Below are positions 1-9,949 of a stretch of 64,000 nt of DNA, one piece after another (the first letter of the stretch is position 1; the number at the start of each line of letters is the position of its first letter). Location of the stretch: positions 1,488,001 through 1,552,000 of the forward strand of contig NEEC01000020.1 in the NCBI GenBank assembly GCA_002189035.1, given 5' to 3'. The stretch comes from Utricularia gibba (Eukaryota; Streptophyta; Magnoliopsida; Lamiales; Lentibulariaceae). Below the pieces are notes generated by a model, which saw only the letters and a list, made by a program, of their open reading frames with translations, was not told where the DNA came from and did no database searches. A program made the position numbers and the translations under genes.

Positions 1-333
1 TCCCAAAGATCGAGTACTAATAAAATGATTAAAAAAAAATCACCACTCGAACGAAAATGCTTCCAAGGATCGAGTGCTAATAAAATGATTAAACAAAAAA
101 ATCACCGCTCGATCCAATTCAAACTTAAGGAGCGAGTGCTAATAAAATGATTAAAATAAAAAATCATCGCTCGATCGAAATGACTCTCAAGGATTGAGTG
201 CTAATAAAATGATTAAACAAAAAAATCACCGCTCGATCCGATTCAAACCTAAGGATCGAATGGTAATAAACTTATTAAAATAAAAAATCACCGCTCGATC
301 CGAATCAAACGTAAGGATCGAATAATAATAAAA
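1..333. repeat. 62-bp tandem repeat array with a dyad in each monomer
   Basis: About five and a half monomers are visible. The GGATCGAG-type start recurs at 67, 129, 191, 253 and 315, an exact 62-bp step, with a slightly shorter first unit beginning near 7. Each unit runs GGATCGAGTG, then CTAATAAAATGATTAAA, then an A-rich stretch, then CACCGCTCGATCC. The first and last blocks are reverse complements, so every monomer can fold into a hairpin. The array continues off the left edge and decays near 333. No coding potential is seen. Confidence 0.9.
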
Positions 334-585
334 AACGTTTGGGTGTGAAGTGTTTTAGAAAACGTTATCGACCGAAATGAGGTGCAATATGGAAAGGTTT
401 GTATACCTTTTGATTTTTTCTCACGGAATTGTTGCAGAAATGCACAGGGAATTGATAATAATATTAGCACACAGAATTGTTACATAAAATCAAATTCAGT
501 CAAACATCCACATGAAATAGTTCAACTTTAAAGAAAACGATGTTCTTAATACATTTCAACTTCTCTTACTAATAGTCAAAGAAAA
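334..585. other. Spacer with no recognised feature
   Basis: Sequence between the tandem array and the Myb/SANT-like pseudogene. I see no gene, repeat or RNA signature here. Confidence 0.5.
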
Positions 586-1450
586 CTATTTTAGATGAGC
601 ACTCTTATATGCTCTGATAGATGCCAATCTCTCTTCATTGCTTGTTATACTCATAAAAGCTCCACGATAAACAATCTTGCCAAACGTCAATGCAGCAGCT
701 CCAAACACACTTGTATCCTCTCGTACTTCTGGAATTCTCCTCACTATATCTAAGCACTCTGCAATCGAGGGTATCTTTGATCTTTGAAGCACAGATGAAT
801 AAGATCCACTCTTTAACTGATTTGTTAAATCAGCGACTGACTCAACCAACTTTTCTCCTGTTTCTTTCATGGTTCTTCTTTGACATTTGTTTCCCACATT
901 CACACTACTCACACCAACTTCCACACTTCCCTAAACATCAACGGATTAGAAGTAGGCTCAACCATGCCGAATCAGCTGTCGCAGTCACTAGTGTGAAGAT
1001 AACATTTTGCAAGTCAGAATAAATAGGTGGAGTGGTCTTGAATTTTTTACATGCTGGCATCTGTTAAAAAATATAAAATAATTGAGTCATAATACATTAA
1101 TCATTTATACATAAGTGTAAATATAACAAAAAATCACCTTAATTATTTTTTACCACCATCCATATGTTCCTGTTATTATTCCCAAATTGTCATCCCAACC
1201 ACTTCCAGTTGTCTTTTGAAGCCTAATCCATGTAGATCAATCTTTTTTTATTGTATTGAATTTATTCTTCAACTGTTTTATCACATAACGATGGCCCGTC
1301 CTTTCATTAAACTCTTTCAAAATCCCATGCCACCCTTGAGAATTGAAACATGTTCCAAACATATTGTTTGCATAGACTTGATGTACACAAGCTTCTAAAA
1401 ATATATTAGTATTTTTGTCCCAAGCAGCACTAGAGGTAGGCGAAAATGGT
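586..1450 (-). pseudogene. Myb/SANT-like domain protein pseudogene
   Basis: Read on the minus strand, 1,450-1,140 encodes a recognisable Myb/SANT-like (Myb_DNA-bind_3) domain. It has an AAWD start, FLEACVHQV, GWHGILKEFNERTG, KQLKNKFNTIKKD and a final GWDDN...YGWW block. In-frame TGA at 1,237-1,239 replaces the Trp expected after KKD. After a probable short intron near 1,075-1,135 the reading resumes and ends in a 112-residue open stretch (586-924) with a helical C-terminal region typical of this plant family (SIAECLDIVRRIPEV). Family members are plant nuclear proteins, many related to transposon-derived DNA-binding proteins; their functions are mostly unknown. An upstream in-frame TAG and no obvious start suggest the 5' end is lost. 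Family assignment is from motif recognition, not a search. Confidence 0.7.
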
Positions 1451-3776
1451 CCCTATTTATCCACGTGTTCCCTGGTTTCAAAAATTATTTATACATCATT
1501 TAATTATAAAACATCTAATACTATTTCAAATAAATTTTTAATAACAAAAGATAAAATAATAAAATTACACATATAAAAATATAAATACATACAACAAAAC
1601 AAGCCAATAGTATCATTAAATCACATATACACAAGAAAAGTATAAGGGATCATGATTTTTTAGACAATTAGTTACCCAAAATGTTCAATTACAGCAGCAA
1701 AAGTAAGAAGAAAGGTATGCGTCAGCTAAGAGTCCATCTCCCTGCATAGGCAACCGCACACAACACCAAGGAAAAATCAGATTTGTGAAAAAAAAGCCAC
1801 GCCTTGGATCATTGGCTCCCAACATTAAATACATACCATAAATAGAAAATAACATGCTTAAGATTATGTGTTTAGAAGAAAAAAACCTGATGAAACATAA
1901 GTGTAAGTTTTGATCCGTAACAGCAAAAAAAAAAAAAAAGATCCCTCTTGAGATGCTATTATGTTTTAATGCAAAATTTTCATAAATAACACTTAACAAT
2001 GATAATAAATCAATTTGACATTATGTTCTAATACAAAACTTAAACTCTAAAATTATCCCCAAATAAAAAATGATACTAAATGTCATGTACAAATAAACAC
2101 ATATTTCAAACAAGTTTCACATTTGAATAAACACTCATTTTATATAGTCAAATATCACATTCATAATCTCTCATGAAAATATAAATCAAAAACTCACCAC
2201 CAAACCTTAGCCAAAGACCCACGAGAGAAATGGTCCGATGAAGTCAAATTTATCTCATTTTATATTTCAATATGAGGGCATATAAGTAATTTCACAGAAT
2301 TTTTTTTATTTAAGTTACAATTAAGTAATTACATACCTACTTTTAAAATACTATTTATATGTAACTTATAAGTCATAATTTATAAGTTAAAAAAATAATC
2401 ATTTAATAAGTTGACTACTTATAATTTGGTTAAATTACTTATAAGTTATGTAAAACCCCCCCTTATCGCTGCTTGATAGTGTTGAACTCTATGCAATTTT
2501 CCTCATTTTGCCACTACTCTCACCGTATCCTCTAGATGTAATAATATTCAATCTCATTTCCACATAACTATTAGCGTTCAATTCGGATATAGGCTTCTGC
2601 AAAACATTAGTTACGTATATAGCCTTATTTTGTAAAAGTTCGCAAAATAATCCTCTTTTATTAAAAATATTTATTTTATTAATAGTACATTTTCTTTCAT
2701 GGATATTATAAGTATTTAAGAACTCTAATTTTTTTAATAATAATAATATATTTATAAAATATATTTTTTTAAATAATAAAAAAATATTAAAAAAATTAAT
2801 ACGTTTTATTGTAATTAATTATATTAATATTTCGTTGATTAATTAATTATATATTTTTGAATATTATAATTCATAATATTTTTTAAGTAAATTTATTTAT
2901 TTTATTTTAATATAACCATAATAATATATTTTAATTTCAATATTTTACAAATCATAGTTTCAATATATTACGAATTATGTTTTCAAAAAATATATTTTTA
3001 TTAAAAAATTTAAAAATAAAATTCATGCACCGACATGCAATGAGGAAGGGCGTAAGCCGCGCCCATTGGAAGGGTGTAACGCCCCTAATAAGAGCATGGT
3101 TTTTAAATATGATTAACGTGATTTTCTAATTATAGTTAAATTACTATAAATATAATTATAAATACCTTTTAGAAAAATATATATATTTATATTTAGTATA
3201 TCAAATACATATATTTTTATCTCAAATAAATTACGGGTATTTAATAATTCAAAAAGACAAGGTATTCAATATATTTACATGAAAAGAATGATATTTTGCA
3301 AGCCTTATTTTTTGTAGATGGGTATTTTAATAAATGACTTTATCTAAACATAAACATTATATTTTTAATCTTATATCTTATCAGAATTCAAATGTTTCAA
3401 GGATATTGTAATGTATGAATGTCTGTGATGAGTCTAATAACATGTATTTGATAACAAGAGTCATCATGATAATCTTAAAATGACTTATATAAACGGAAAT
3501 AACACATAGGTGTCAATTATGTATAACAAAAATTTGTATATATCCTTAATCCCAAACCTTATTATTTTTGAACTAATGTTCATTTTATAAAAAATAAAAA
3601 TTAGAAACGAAAAATAATCAAACCTTCTTTATTGTATCTGACGTCTATGTTAGACAAAATCACATCTAACAGCACTACGCACCAGTATGCACTGATTAGA
3701 TACATAGGAAATATATTTTCTATATACTCAATATGTAAAATATAATACATTTAGAATTTGAATAGTTTTTAAGTCA
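1451..3776. other. AT-rich intergenic sequence
   Basis: Very AT-rich, with long A/T runs around 2,640-3,000. A short GC-richer patch lies near 3,030-3,090 and a C-run near 2,455. No gene, RNA or bounded repeat could be supported. Confidence 0.5.
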
Positions 3777-3781
3777 ATTGA

Positions 3782-4957
3782 TGATAAACGAAAAATTTAG
3801 TAATGTTGTTAATTTGTAAATTTCTCCTATCAAATAAAATTTATAAACCTAATTCACATCAAATTATATGAAAAATATGAGCATAGTGAACTAGGGTCGA
3901 ATACAAGAAGCTAGGTGCTTAATATGTAAAGTTCAATAGATGAAATTAGTGTCACGTTGGTAGATTTGGTTTTAACTAAGATTAAGGTAGAACTACGATA
4001 AAATACAGTAAAGAAAGGTAACAAGTTTATGAAGTCGGTTGTTCCTGAAATGAAATGGGTGATCCCTTGGGACTCATAGGGGATGTATGCTCATCACTAA
4101 ACACGCTCACACAAACCATAAATCAAACACTTAACATACAAGGTCTAGGTTTCACCGCACTCTTGTTTTCCCCCTAATCTTTGGTCTACCTCTAATTAGG
4201 ATTGTTAATGTGGGTTTCACTACTTACCCCTCCTATATCTATCCTAATTTGTTAATGAAATGATGTGACTTATGATTGATTAGGTCTGAAGATTGACTAC
4301 CACAAATCTCTCTTTTTCACCCCAAGACACTCCCTAAATGCTTAACCACTCATACTTAAGATAAACGAAAATAGAAAATAAAACATCATCTACATTGTAC
4401 TCATTCTCTCAGTCAACAATCAAAAAGTAAACAAGTAAGGAATTTAAAATGTCAACAGAAAACTAGAAAATGTCACTAGCTACTCTTAGCTAAGAGTAAT
4501 ATTCTTTGGAAAACAAAAAATAATCTTAAGACATCAACTTCATTCCTATTCGTCTTACTTCTTCTTCTTCCCCCCCAGAAAACATTCTCCATAAAAAATG
4601 TCGTGTGTCTTCAATTGAGGAGATCTTTTTCTCTCTCCATCTTGTTCCCTTTTTTGTCTAAAATTCTACCTTTTCATTTCTTGGATTTTGTGTGTGTTTT
4701 TTACTTTGGCCCCATCTTCTGCCACTACACTGTTTATATACAGTTCCTTGGGATTTATATTGCGACATGTGATGCATTACTCAAAAAAAACTATTAAAAG
4801 GTTGAGACTAAATTACAATTTAGTCCCAACTAAGACTCAAATAACACAACTATGGTATTTACGCGTAAAAATATAGAATTAGATAATAAAACTTAATTTT
4901 TGTAACACAATATGAATCTTTTCCATATACTTAATCACTCAAAAATATGTATTATTA
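3782..4957. mobile_element. Solo LTR, TGATAA...TTATTA family (copy A)
   Basis: Starts TGATAAACG and ends ATGTATTATTA. It is flanked by the 5-bp direct repeat ATTGA at 3,777-3,781 and 4,958-4,962. The body matches, with divergence, the elements at 42,188-43,333 and 17,704-19,071: shared blocks include the 'gaacta-gggtcga' region, the conserved 'ctcacacaaacc' region and a hairpin at 4,801-4,830. The length (about 1.18 kb), lack of coding sequence and 5-bp duplication fit a solo LTR. The terminal TCA has decayed to TTA. Confidence 0.8.
4801..4830. repeat. Hairpin in LTR copy A
   Basis: GTTGAGACTAAAT is followed by ATTTAGTCCCAAC, an imperfect stem with a very short loop. It is the counterpart of the perfect hairpin at 18,917-18,944 and of the one at 43,181-43,203. 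Confidence 0.6.
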
Positions 4958-4962
4958 ATTGA

Positions 4963-6521
4963 CTTAAAAACCCTCACCAGAATGCAAACATGTTTATCTG
5001 GTCAAAAGTGTTTGATCCTATGTCTTGCTCCGGATGTCGAATTTCAAATAAAGCCATAGCAATGAAATAGGGATGGGTAAGATATGGGAGGTATAACAAC
5101 CAGCATTTGAAGTTGAAAGTCATTGCAATCACCTCAAAAAATTTTACATAAAAATACAGCTTCATACGGACATTATTTAGGCATAAACTACATCTGTATT
5201 ACCGTAAAACCTATTGTGTTACTCATATGAATGTGACTTATGCCTGCAATGCTCATAACTTAGTCAGCCATATTTTTGTTTTGACATTTGTTTGTCATAA
5301 GTTCAATTTATCTTTAGTTCAAGTTATATATTTTATTATAAAATTAAAATTAATTAAAAACAGTATTAATTGATTAAAAAATAATTAAATAATTGATTAT
5401 TTTTAAATGTATTAAATAATTATTTTTTAAATAATTAATAACATATTTTATTTTAATATAAATTAATTTTTGAAACAAATTCAAAAATATCTATGTCTAT
5501 TGACAATCTGACATGGTTTATACAATAAGCCTATAACTTATTCCACTTATAAAACGCACGATCAAGTTAATCTTTAAGACAGCACTAAATCTAAAACTTA
5601 TATATTAACCCTAAATTCCAAAGCTCTAAATTCTATAAATATATTGCGACACGAGTAATGTTTATATATAATCCATATCATAAACCCTAAGCTCTATAAA
5701 TATACAATCAGATGGGCGTAGGTTGTATATAATCTACTGCTGTAATCAAGTTGATTATATTTTGCTTTTAAAAGTTGCTAGTCGAAGGTTTGATTCATCT
5801 TTATACCAAATTATATGGTTTTATAAATTACAATTAATTCAAAAAAAGTATTTAAGGATTAAAAGAGTAAATAGTTATATGATTGAAATTATTATCAGCG
5901 TTATACATTTGTAATTTTTATATAAATAATGCTTTAATATTGAAATATTAATTCATATTAATATATAATTTTATTAAAAATATACTTTATGATGAAAATC
6001 ACTAACCCTTCATCATGAAGTATAAAAAAAAAATTCAATTAAATGATGACAGTCGTAGATTACCTAAATGACGGTCGTAGATTACTTAAACCATGCTCAA
6101 GTATTATTTGGAATATGATATGGATGTGTTATGTACAAGACATACTTGTAGCTTAATTTGATATAATGTATTCTTTAAATTTAATGGTCAAGCGTTCGAT
6201 TCTTCTTCATTACAAATTATATTTTTTATAAAATTAAAATTTAATTTAATAATATTATTAAAAAATTATGTACAGTTTTTTAATATTTTAATTAATACGA
6301 ATTTTAATTAAATATATAAAAAAATGGCTAATTTGCTAAAAGTTATAAAAGGATATTTTACTAATAATATCAAATTCTAGCCGATCGATCTTGGGAAACA
6401 CCGTTGTTTGTTAAGTTCAACATCGTTACATTTTTGTCGGACATCTGATTGTATATTTGGTATATACAATCAGATGATTTGATTCGTCTTTATACCAAAT
6501 AAAAGCAATGTTTGTCAAGAA
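4963..6521. other. AT-rich spacer with short local repeats
   Basis: No gene supported. A 22-bp direct duplication around 'gtcgtagattac' lies near 6,047-6,090. A short module ending 'ttataccaaat' (or 'ttacaaattat') after a 'tcgaaggtttgattc'-like lead recurs near 5,780, 6,190 and 6,475, which suggests shuffled repeat debris. Confidence 0.5.
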
Positions 6522-6524
6522 TAA

Positions 6525-6758
6525 GGCAGTAGTCTGTACAACTTATTTTGTGACTTATAACTTAAAATAGAAGTAATTTAAGATATTACTACTAATTATA
6601 TAAAGTCTACTTCTATAATTTAACTTCTACTTATTACTAACTTCTACTTATTAATAATTTCAAATAGACTACTTCTACTTATTATGTATCTACTTGTACA
6701 ATAACTTCTACTTGTGAATTAAGTAAAAGTTATTGAATAAGTTGCACATACTACACCC
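6525..6758. mobile_element. Tourist-like MITE (PIF/Harbinger type)
   Basis: The terminal inverted repeats are GGCAGTAGTCTGTACAACTT on the left and, as reverse complement of the right end, GGGTGTAGTATGTGCAACTT. They are flanked by TAA at 6,522-6,524 and 6,759-6,761. The element is 234 bp and AT-rich, with no coding capacity. The 3-bp TAA duplication is the signature of PIF/Harbinger transposition. The inside is rich in 'cttctactta' repeats. Confidence 0.7.
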
Positions 6759-6949
6759 TAAGTCGTCCACTGCATGAAAACACAAAAGTTCGAATACACA
6801 CAACTTGCAAACTACTCCAAACTATGTTGTTGCAGCACCAATATACCAATCAATAAATTTACAACCCACCTTTGAAGCACCTACTAAGAACTACTACACA
6901 AATATTTGTATGTTTGAAGCCATATTTATGACATAGCAGCCTCTGGGCC

Positions 6950-7903
6950 CTAAATTCGATATCTAGGATTGAGCCACATGTGCATTTTATAAATTTCCCT
7001 TCTGTCATACCTACAGTTGACCCTGTGATGACAGCAGCAAAATGTTGTTATTTCTATGGAAGCATTTGTGAGGTATGCTCGTGCCTTTCGATTACTTTTG
7101 TTAGTTCTTCTTTGTCTTCTTTCCTAATTAACTGGAAATGACGCATTTTGTAGATGTCTTCTGTGCAACCAGCATTAACCGTGCCTGGAAATAATAACTG
7201 GCCTGTGACTAGGGGCGCGAGTAATGACAGAAATCCAAGCAAAAATAAGATTCTTAGACTGTATGTAGCTGGCTATCAACATGGATCAGTTCGAATATGG
7301 GATACGAGCCGTCGTGTTTTTCGACTCTCCTGTGTTTTGAGCAGTAAGGTAATAGAAATGATGTTGCAGAAATCATTCCCTTCAATCAGGAAGGTTAGCT
7401 AATGTTAATACCAAGATTAACATCTATGGTAATGAATGCCAGTTCGGGAGTCTTGTTGTTTCCAAGGCTCCACCGGTAGCAGCACTTGATTTATGCTCTT
7501 CCACTTGATCATTAGCTGTGGGGAGAGAATGTGGTCTGGTCAGAAATGCTTGGAAGAATATGTACATCAAGGAGACGTTGATTTCATTCCTTAGTTACTG
7601 TATCCAGGTCCAGTTGTATGATCTTTCCGGTAGTGATGACTGATGACACAAGATGTTATTTTGTTTCAGAAAGTCAAAAAGAAGCTGCTTTTTTCTGTTG
7701 AAGGCACTTGTTTTTAGATCATATGGCATTTGCAAAACTCATTGATAATTTCACTTCTTTTCATATCATGAGCTAAGTGAGCTCATGGCTTTCTTGGTCC
7801 TTGCTTCTCAGATTGCAGTGCTAGCCATGAGCTCGTATGCGGTTATATTTTTGAAAGATCCAATATCAAATTCTCCGGTTCTCTGGAAAGACTTTCTCAG
7901 TGA
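6950..7903 (+). pseudogene. Lgl/tomosyn-type WD40 protein pseudogene, 5' exons
   Basis: Exon-like blocks of a plant lethal giant larvae/tomosyn-family WD40 protein (a syntaxin-binding exocytosis regulator family). About 6,950-7,070 reads HVHFINFPSVIPTVDPVM. From 7,154 to about 7,350 it reads ...NNWPVTRGASN...LYVAGYQHGSVRIWD, a clear WD40 blade. About 7,395-7,525 reads APPVAALDLCSST, then stop TGA at 7,506-7,508, then SLAVGRECGLV. From 7,812 to 7,903 the final exon half reads IAVLAMSSYAVIFL...WKDFLS. GT and AG dinucleotides sit at the inferred exon edges. The N-terminal part of the gene is absent. The exon at 7,812 is cut by a copia insertion and resumes at 20,593. Nonsense and frameshift lesions make this a pseudogene. 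The family call rests on recognised motifs. Confidence 0.72.
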
Positions 7904-8121
7904 TGTCAGTCAGATCAGCAGCCTGATCGGCAGCGAAGACCACAAGCTGGCGCATTAATGGAATAGAGACGTTGAAATAAGCTTCGGAAGATCAAATGAC
8001 ATAAGCACTACACCCACTGTATAAATACATAGATACTTAAGGTGCATCTCTGGAGTTTCATTGCTTCTATTTATACTACTGATTTTTCTTCAAAGTATTC
8101 TGCTTCATCGCTGGTTTTACA
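7904..8121 (+). repeat. 5' LTR of copia element 1
   Basis: Starts TGTCAGTCAGATCAGCAGC and ends GCTGGTTTTACA (218 bp), directly followed by a primer-binding site. A TATA-like 'tataaataca' lies near 8,022. It matches the split 3' LTR at 17,341-17,478 and 20,493-20,587, with visible divergence that indicates an old insertion. Confidence 0.9.
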
Positions 8122-8133
8122 TGGTATCGGAGC
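8122..8133 (+). promoter_or_regulatory. Primer-binding site of copia element 1
   Basis: TGGTATCGGAGC is one mismatch from TGGTATCAGAGC, the usual plant site complementary to the 3' end of initiator methionine tRNA. It immediately abuts the LTR. Confidence 0.88.
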
Positions 8134-8169
8134 AAACAATAACCTTCTCGCAAGTCCTAGAAAGTCCTA

Positions 8170-8464
8170 GATGCCAACTGAAACTCTCATTCAAGAACTA
8201 ATTACTGTACTTAAAATGGCAGCAGTGCAATCCTCTTCCTCTACACATACTGATCTACCCTTACCCTAAAAGTTGCTACCTAATAAGACCAGTGATATCA
8301 CCCTCACTACTCTTTCTCTACTCAACTATGCTCAATGATCCCGTGACATTTTTTGCACGCTTCGAATCTGGGGAAAAGAAGCCTTCTTCAATGGCAATCT
8401 CAAGCAACCCACCCAAAGTATCAGATCCGTTGTACAAACAATGGGAGAGATGTAATGATCTTGT
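8170..8464 (+). pseudogene. Copia element 1 gag, N-terminal fragment
   Basis: Decayed gag start. It is recognisable by a region ending DPLYKQWERCNDL, the conserved segment of copia gag (UBN2-type) preceding the '...SWL.NS' block. Several frames are needed. The reading continues at 15,058 (VIGWLHKCIEPTIS) once copia element 2 and one copy of CTTGT are removed, which shows the two parts were one gene. Confidence 0.75.
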
Positions 8465-9000
8465 TGTAGTGGGCCATGTCTCCCCCATGGTGGGTTGGAT
8501 AAATTACTTGGCCTACGTCCACTGAAGGCCCACCAAAAATAACCGCTAACGGTTATGAAGTCCAGTAGCTAAAAACAAAGGGTATCAGAGCTGAGTAGAT
8601 GAGGTCGAATCCGATGAACTAGAGGAGATGAAGGAGTGACTCTGGTCCCCTCCAACGATGATCTGGTGATTGATCAAAGGAGCAAGAACTGGTGCTGTGG
8701 AGTTGTAACTCGGTTTGTAGCAGACTCCCTTTATTGCGTGTGGGAACCTTCTTGGAATCTTGCTGTGATTGCAGATTCTTGGTTGTGCTCCTTGGAACTG
8801 AGATTGTTCTCAATTCTTTATCGCTGTTAGTGGATTTTCATGCCTAGTGTGGAGCACCCGAGGTTTTTCCCTGAGAAGGGTTTCCTCGTTAAAATTTCTG
8901 ATGCATTATGCCATCATCTTTCATTTCCAAACATGTAGGTTTGAATGATTAATAAATATGGGTTTGTGTAATCAGTGGATAATTGTCAAAGATCCCAAAA
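8465..9000 (+). repeat. 5' LTR of copia element 2
   Basis: 536 bp, TGTAGTGGGCC to GATCCCAAAA; the final CA has mutated to AA compared with the 3' copy ending CAACA. It is clearly homologous over its length to 13,996-14,514 plus 15,018-15,052. Confidence 0.92.
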
Positions 9001-9003
9001 AAC

Positions 9004-9015
9004 TGGTATCAGAGC
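9004..9015 (+). promoter_or_regulatory. Primer-binding site of copia element 2
   Basis: TGGTATCAGAGC, an exact match to the common plant initiator-methionine tRNA primer site, three bases after the 5' LTR. Confidence 0.93.
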
Positions 9016-9049
9016 GGCGTTCTTTGGACATAACAAAATCAAATATCTT

Positions 9050-9880
9050 TGTGCTTCTTCACGGTTGTAAATGGAGGATTTCCTTGGGATGATTAAACTG
9101 AATTCCTAGAACTACTCCATGGCGCATGAAGATGAAGGTTGTACTTATCTGCAAAGACCTCTGGAATACAGTCATTCTAGGAAAGGAAAAACTAGAAAAG
9201 ACCAGTGAGGCAGATTAGAAAACTTTGCACTTGAAAGCTTGTGCATACATGCAGCTTTGCATCGAAAATGCATATGAGAAAAGATTTAGGGATCATGAAG
9301 ATGCAAAGGAGCTATGGAAGAAAATTGAAGAAAGTTTTCGTCCCTGCACAGCTCAAAACAAGATGCTGCTGGATCAAAAACTCTCAAGTCTCAGGTACAA
9401 GGATGGTGAACCTATGGCAGATCACATTAGCAAGTTTGAAGACCTGGTGCATGAAATGACATCCATAGGTATGGACTTGGATGAAGAGACTTAGGCAATT
9501 AAATTGCTTCGCTCATTGCCACCAAGCTGGGAGGTTCTCACGGTCACCTTAACACACACTTCCAGTGGACTGACCTATGACTCTGTGGTGAACTCACTGC
9601 TGCACGAAGAACTGAGGTAGAAAGACACCAACCGAAACATTAAAGGGAATCTAGCTATCACTGAAGAGAAGGGAAAATGGAAAGGCAAGAAATCCCAGAA
9701 CAAGAAAAAATACTTGAAAGAAAAAGAAAAAGAGGTGCAAGAACCTGATAGAAATAAAGCCTTTGAAGAATCAAGGACTTGCCACTATTGCAAGAAGGTG
9801 GGACACTTGAAAGGACAATGTAAATTCTGGGTGAGGACACAGCCACAAGGGCAGTCTGGAAGTGATCCTCAAGGGTAGAA
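9050..9880 (+). pseudogene. Copia element 2 gag
   Basis: The UBN2-type gag domain reads through 9,225-9,494 (ELWKKIEESF, LLDQKLSSLRYKDG, FEDLVHEMTSIGMDLDEET). It then meets TAG where Gln is expected and continues in the same frame as AIKLLRSLPPSWEVL. A second stop follows EELR. The C-terminal basic region leads to a zinc knuckle CHYCKKVGHLKGQC near 9,781-9,822, with all three Cys and the His intact. A further TAG lies near 9,877. The protein forms the virus-like particle in active relatives. Here it cannot be made full length. Confidence 0.88.
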
Positions 9881-9949
9881 GAAGGGTGAAAACTCAAGCA
9901 TAACACTTGCTCCCTGGAAGAGGAGCTGCTGGTCTTACTTCCACACTCA

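Noticed and set aside
1-333. Repeats with spacers, resembling a CRISPR array
   Set aside because: The units are contiguous 62-bp monomers with no unique spacers, in a plant nuclear context.
4974-5165. 63-codon reverse open reading, rich in aromatic residues
   Set aside because: No family recognised, no splice or start context, and it stops within AT-rich debris; it may be chance.
9004-9015. Possible tRNA gene near the methionine-tRNA-like words
   Set aside because: These are 12-base primer sites complementary to a tRNA end; no cloverleaf surrounds them.
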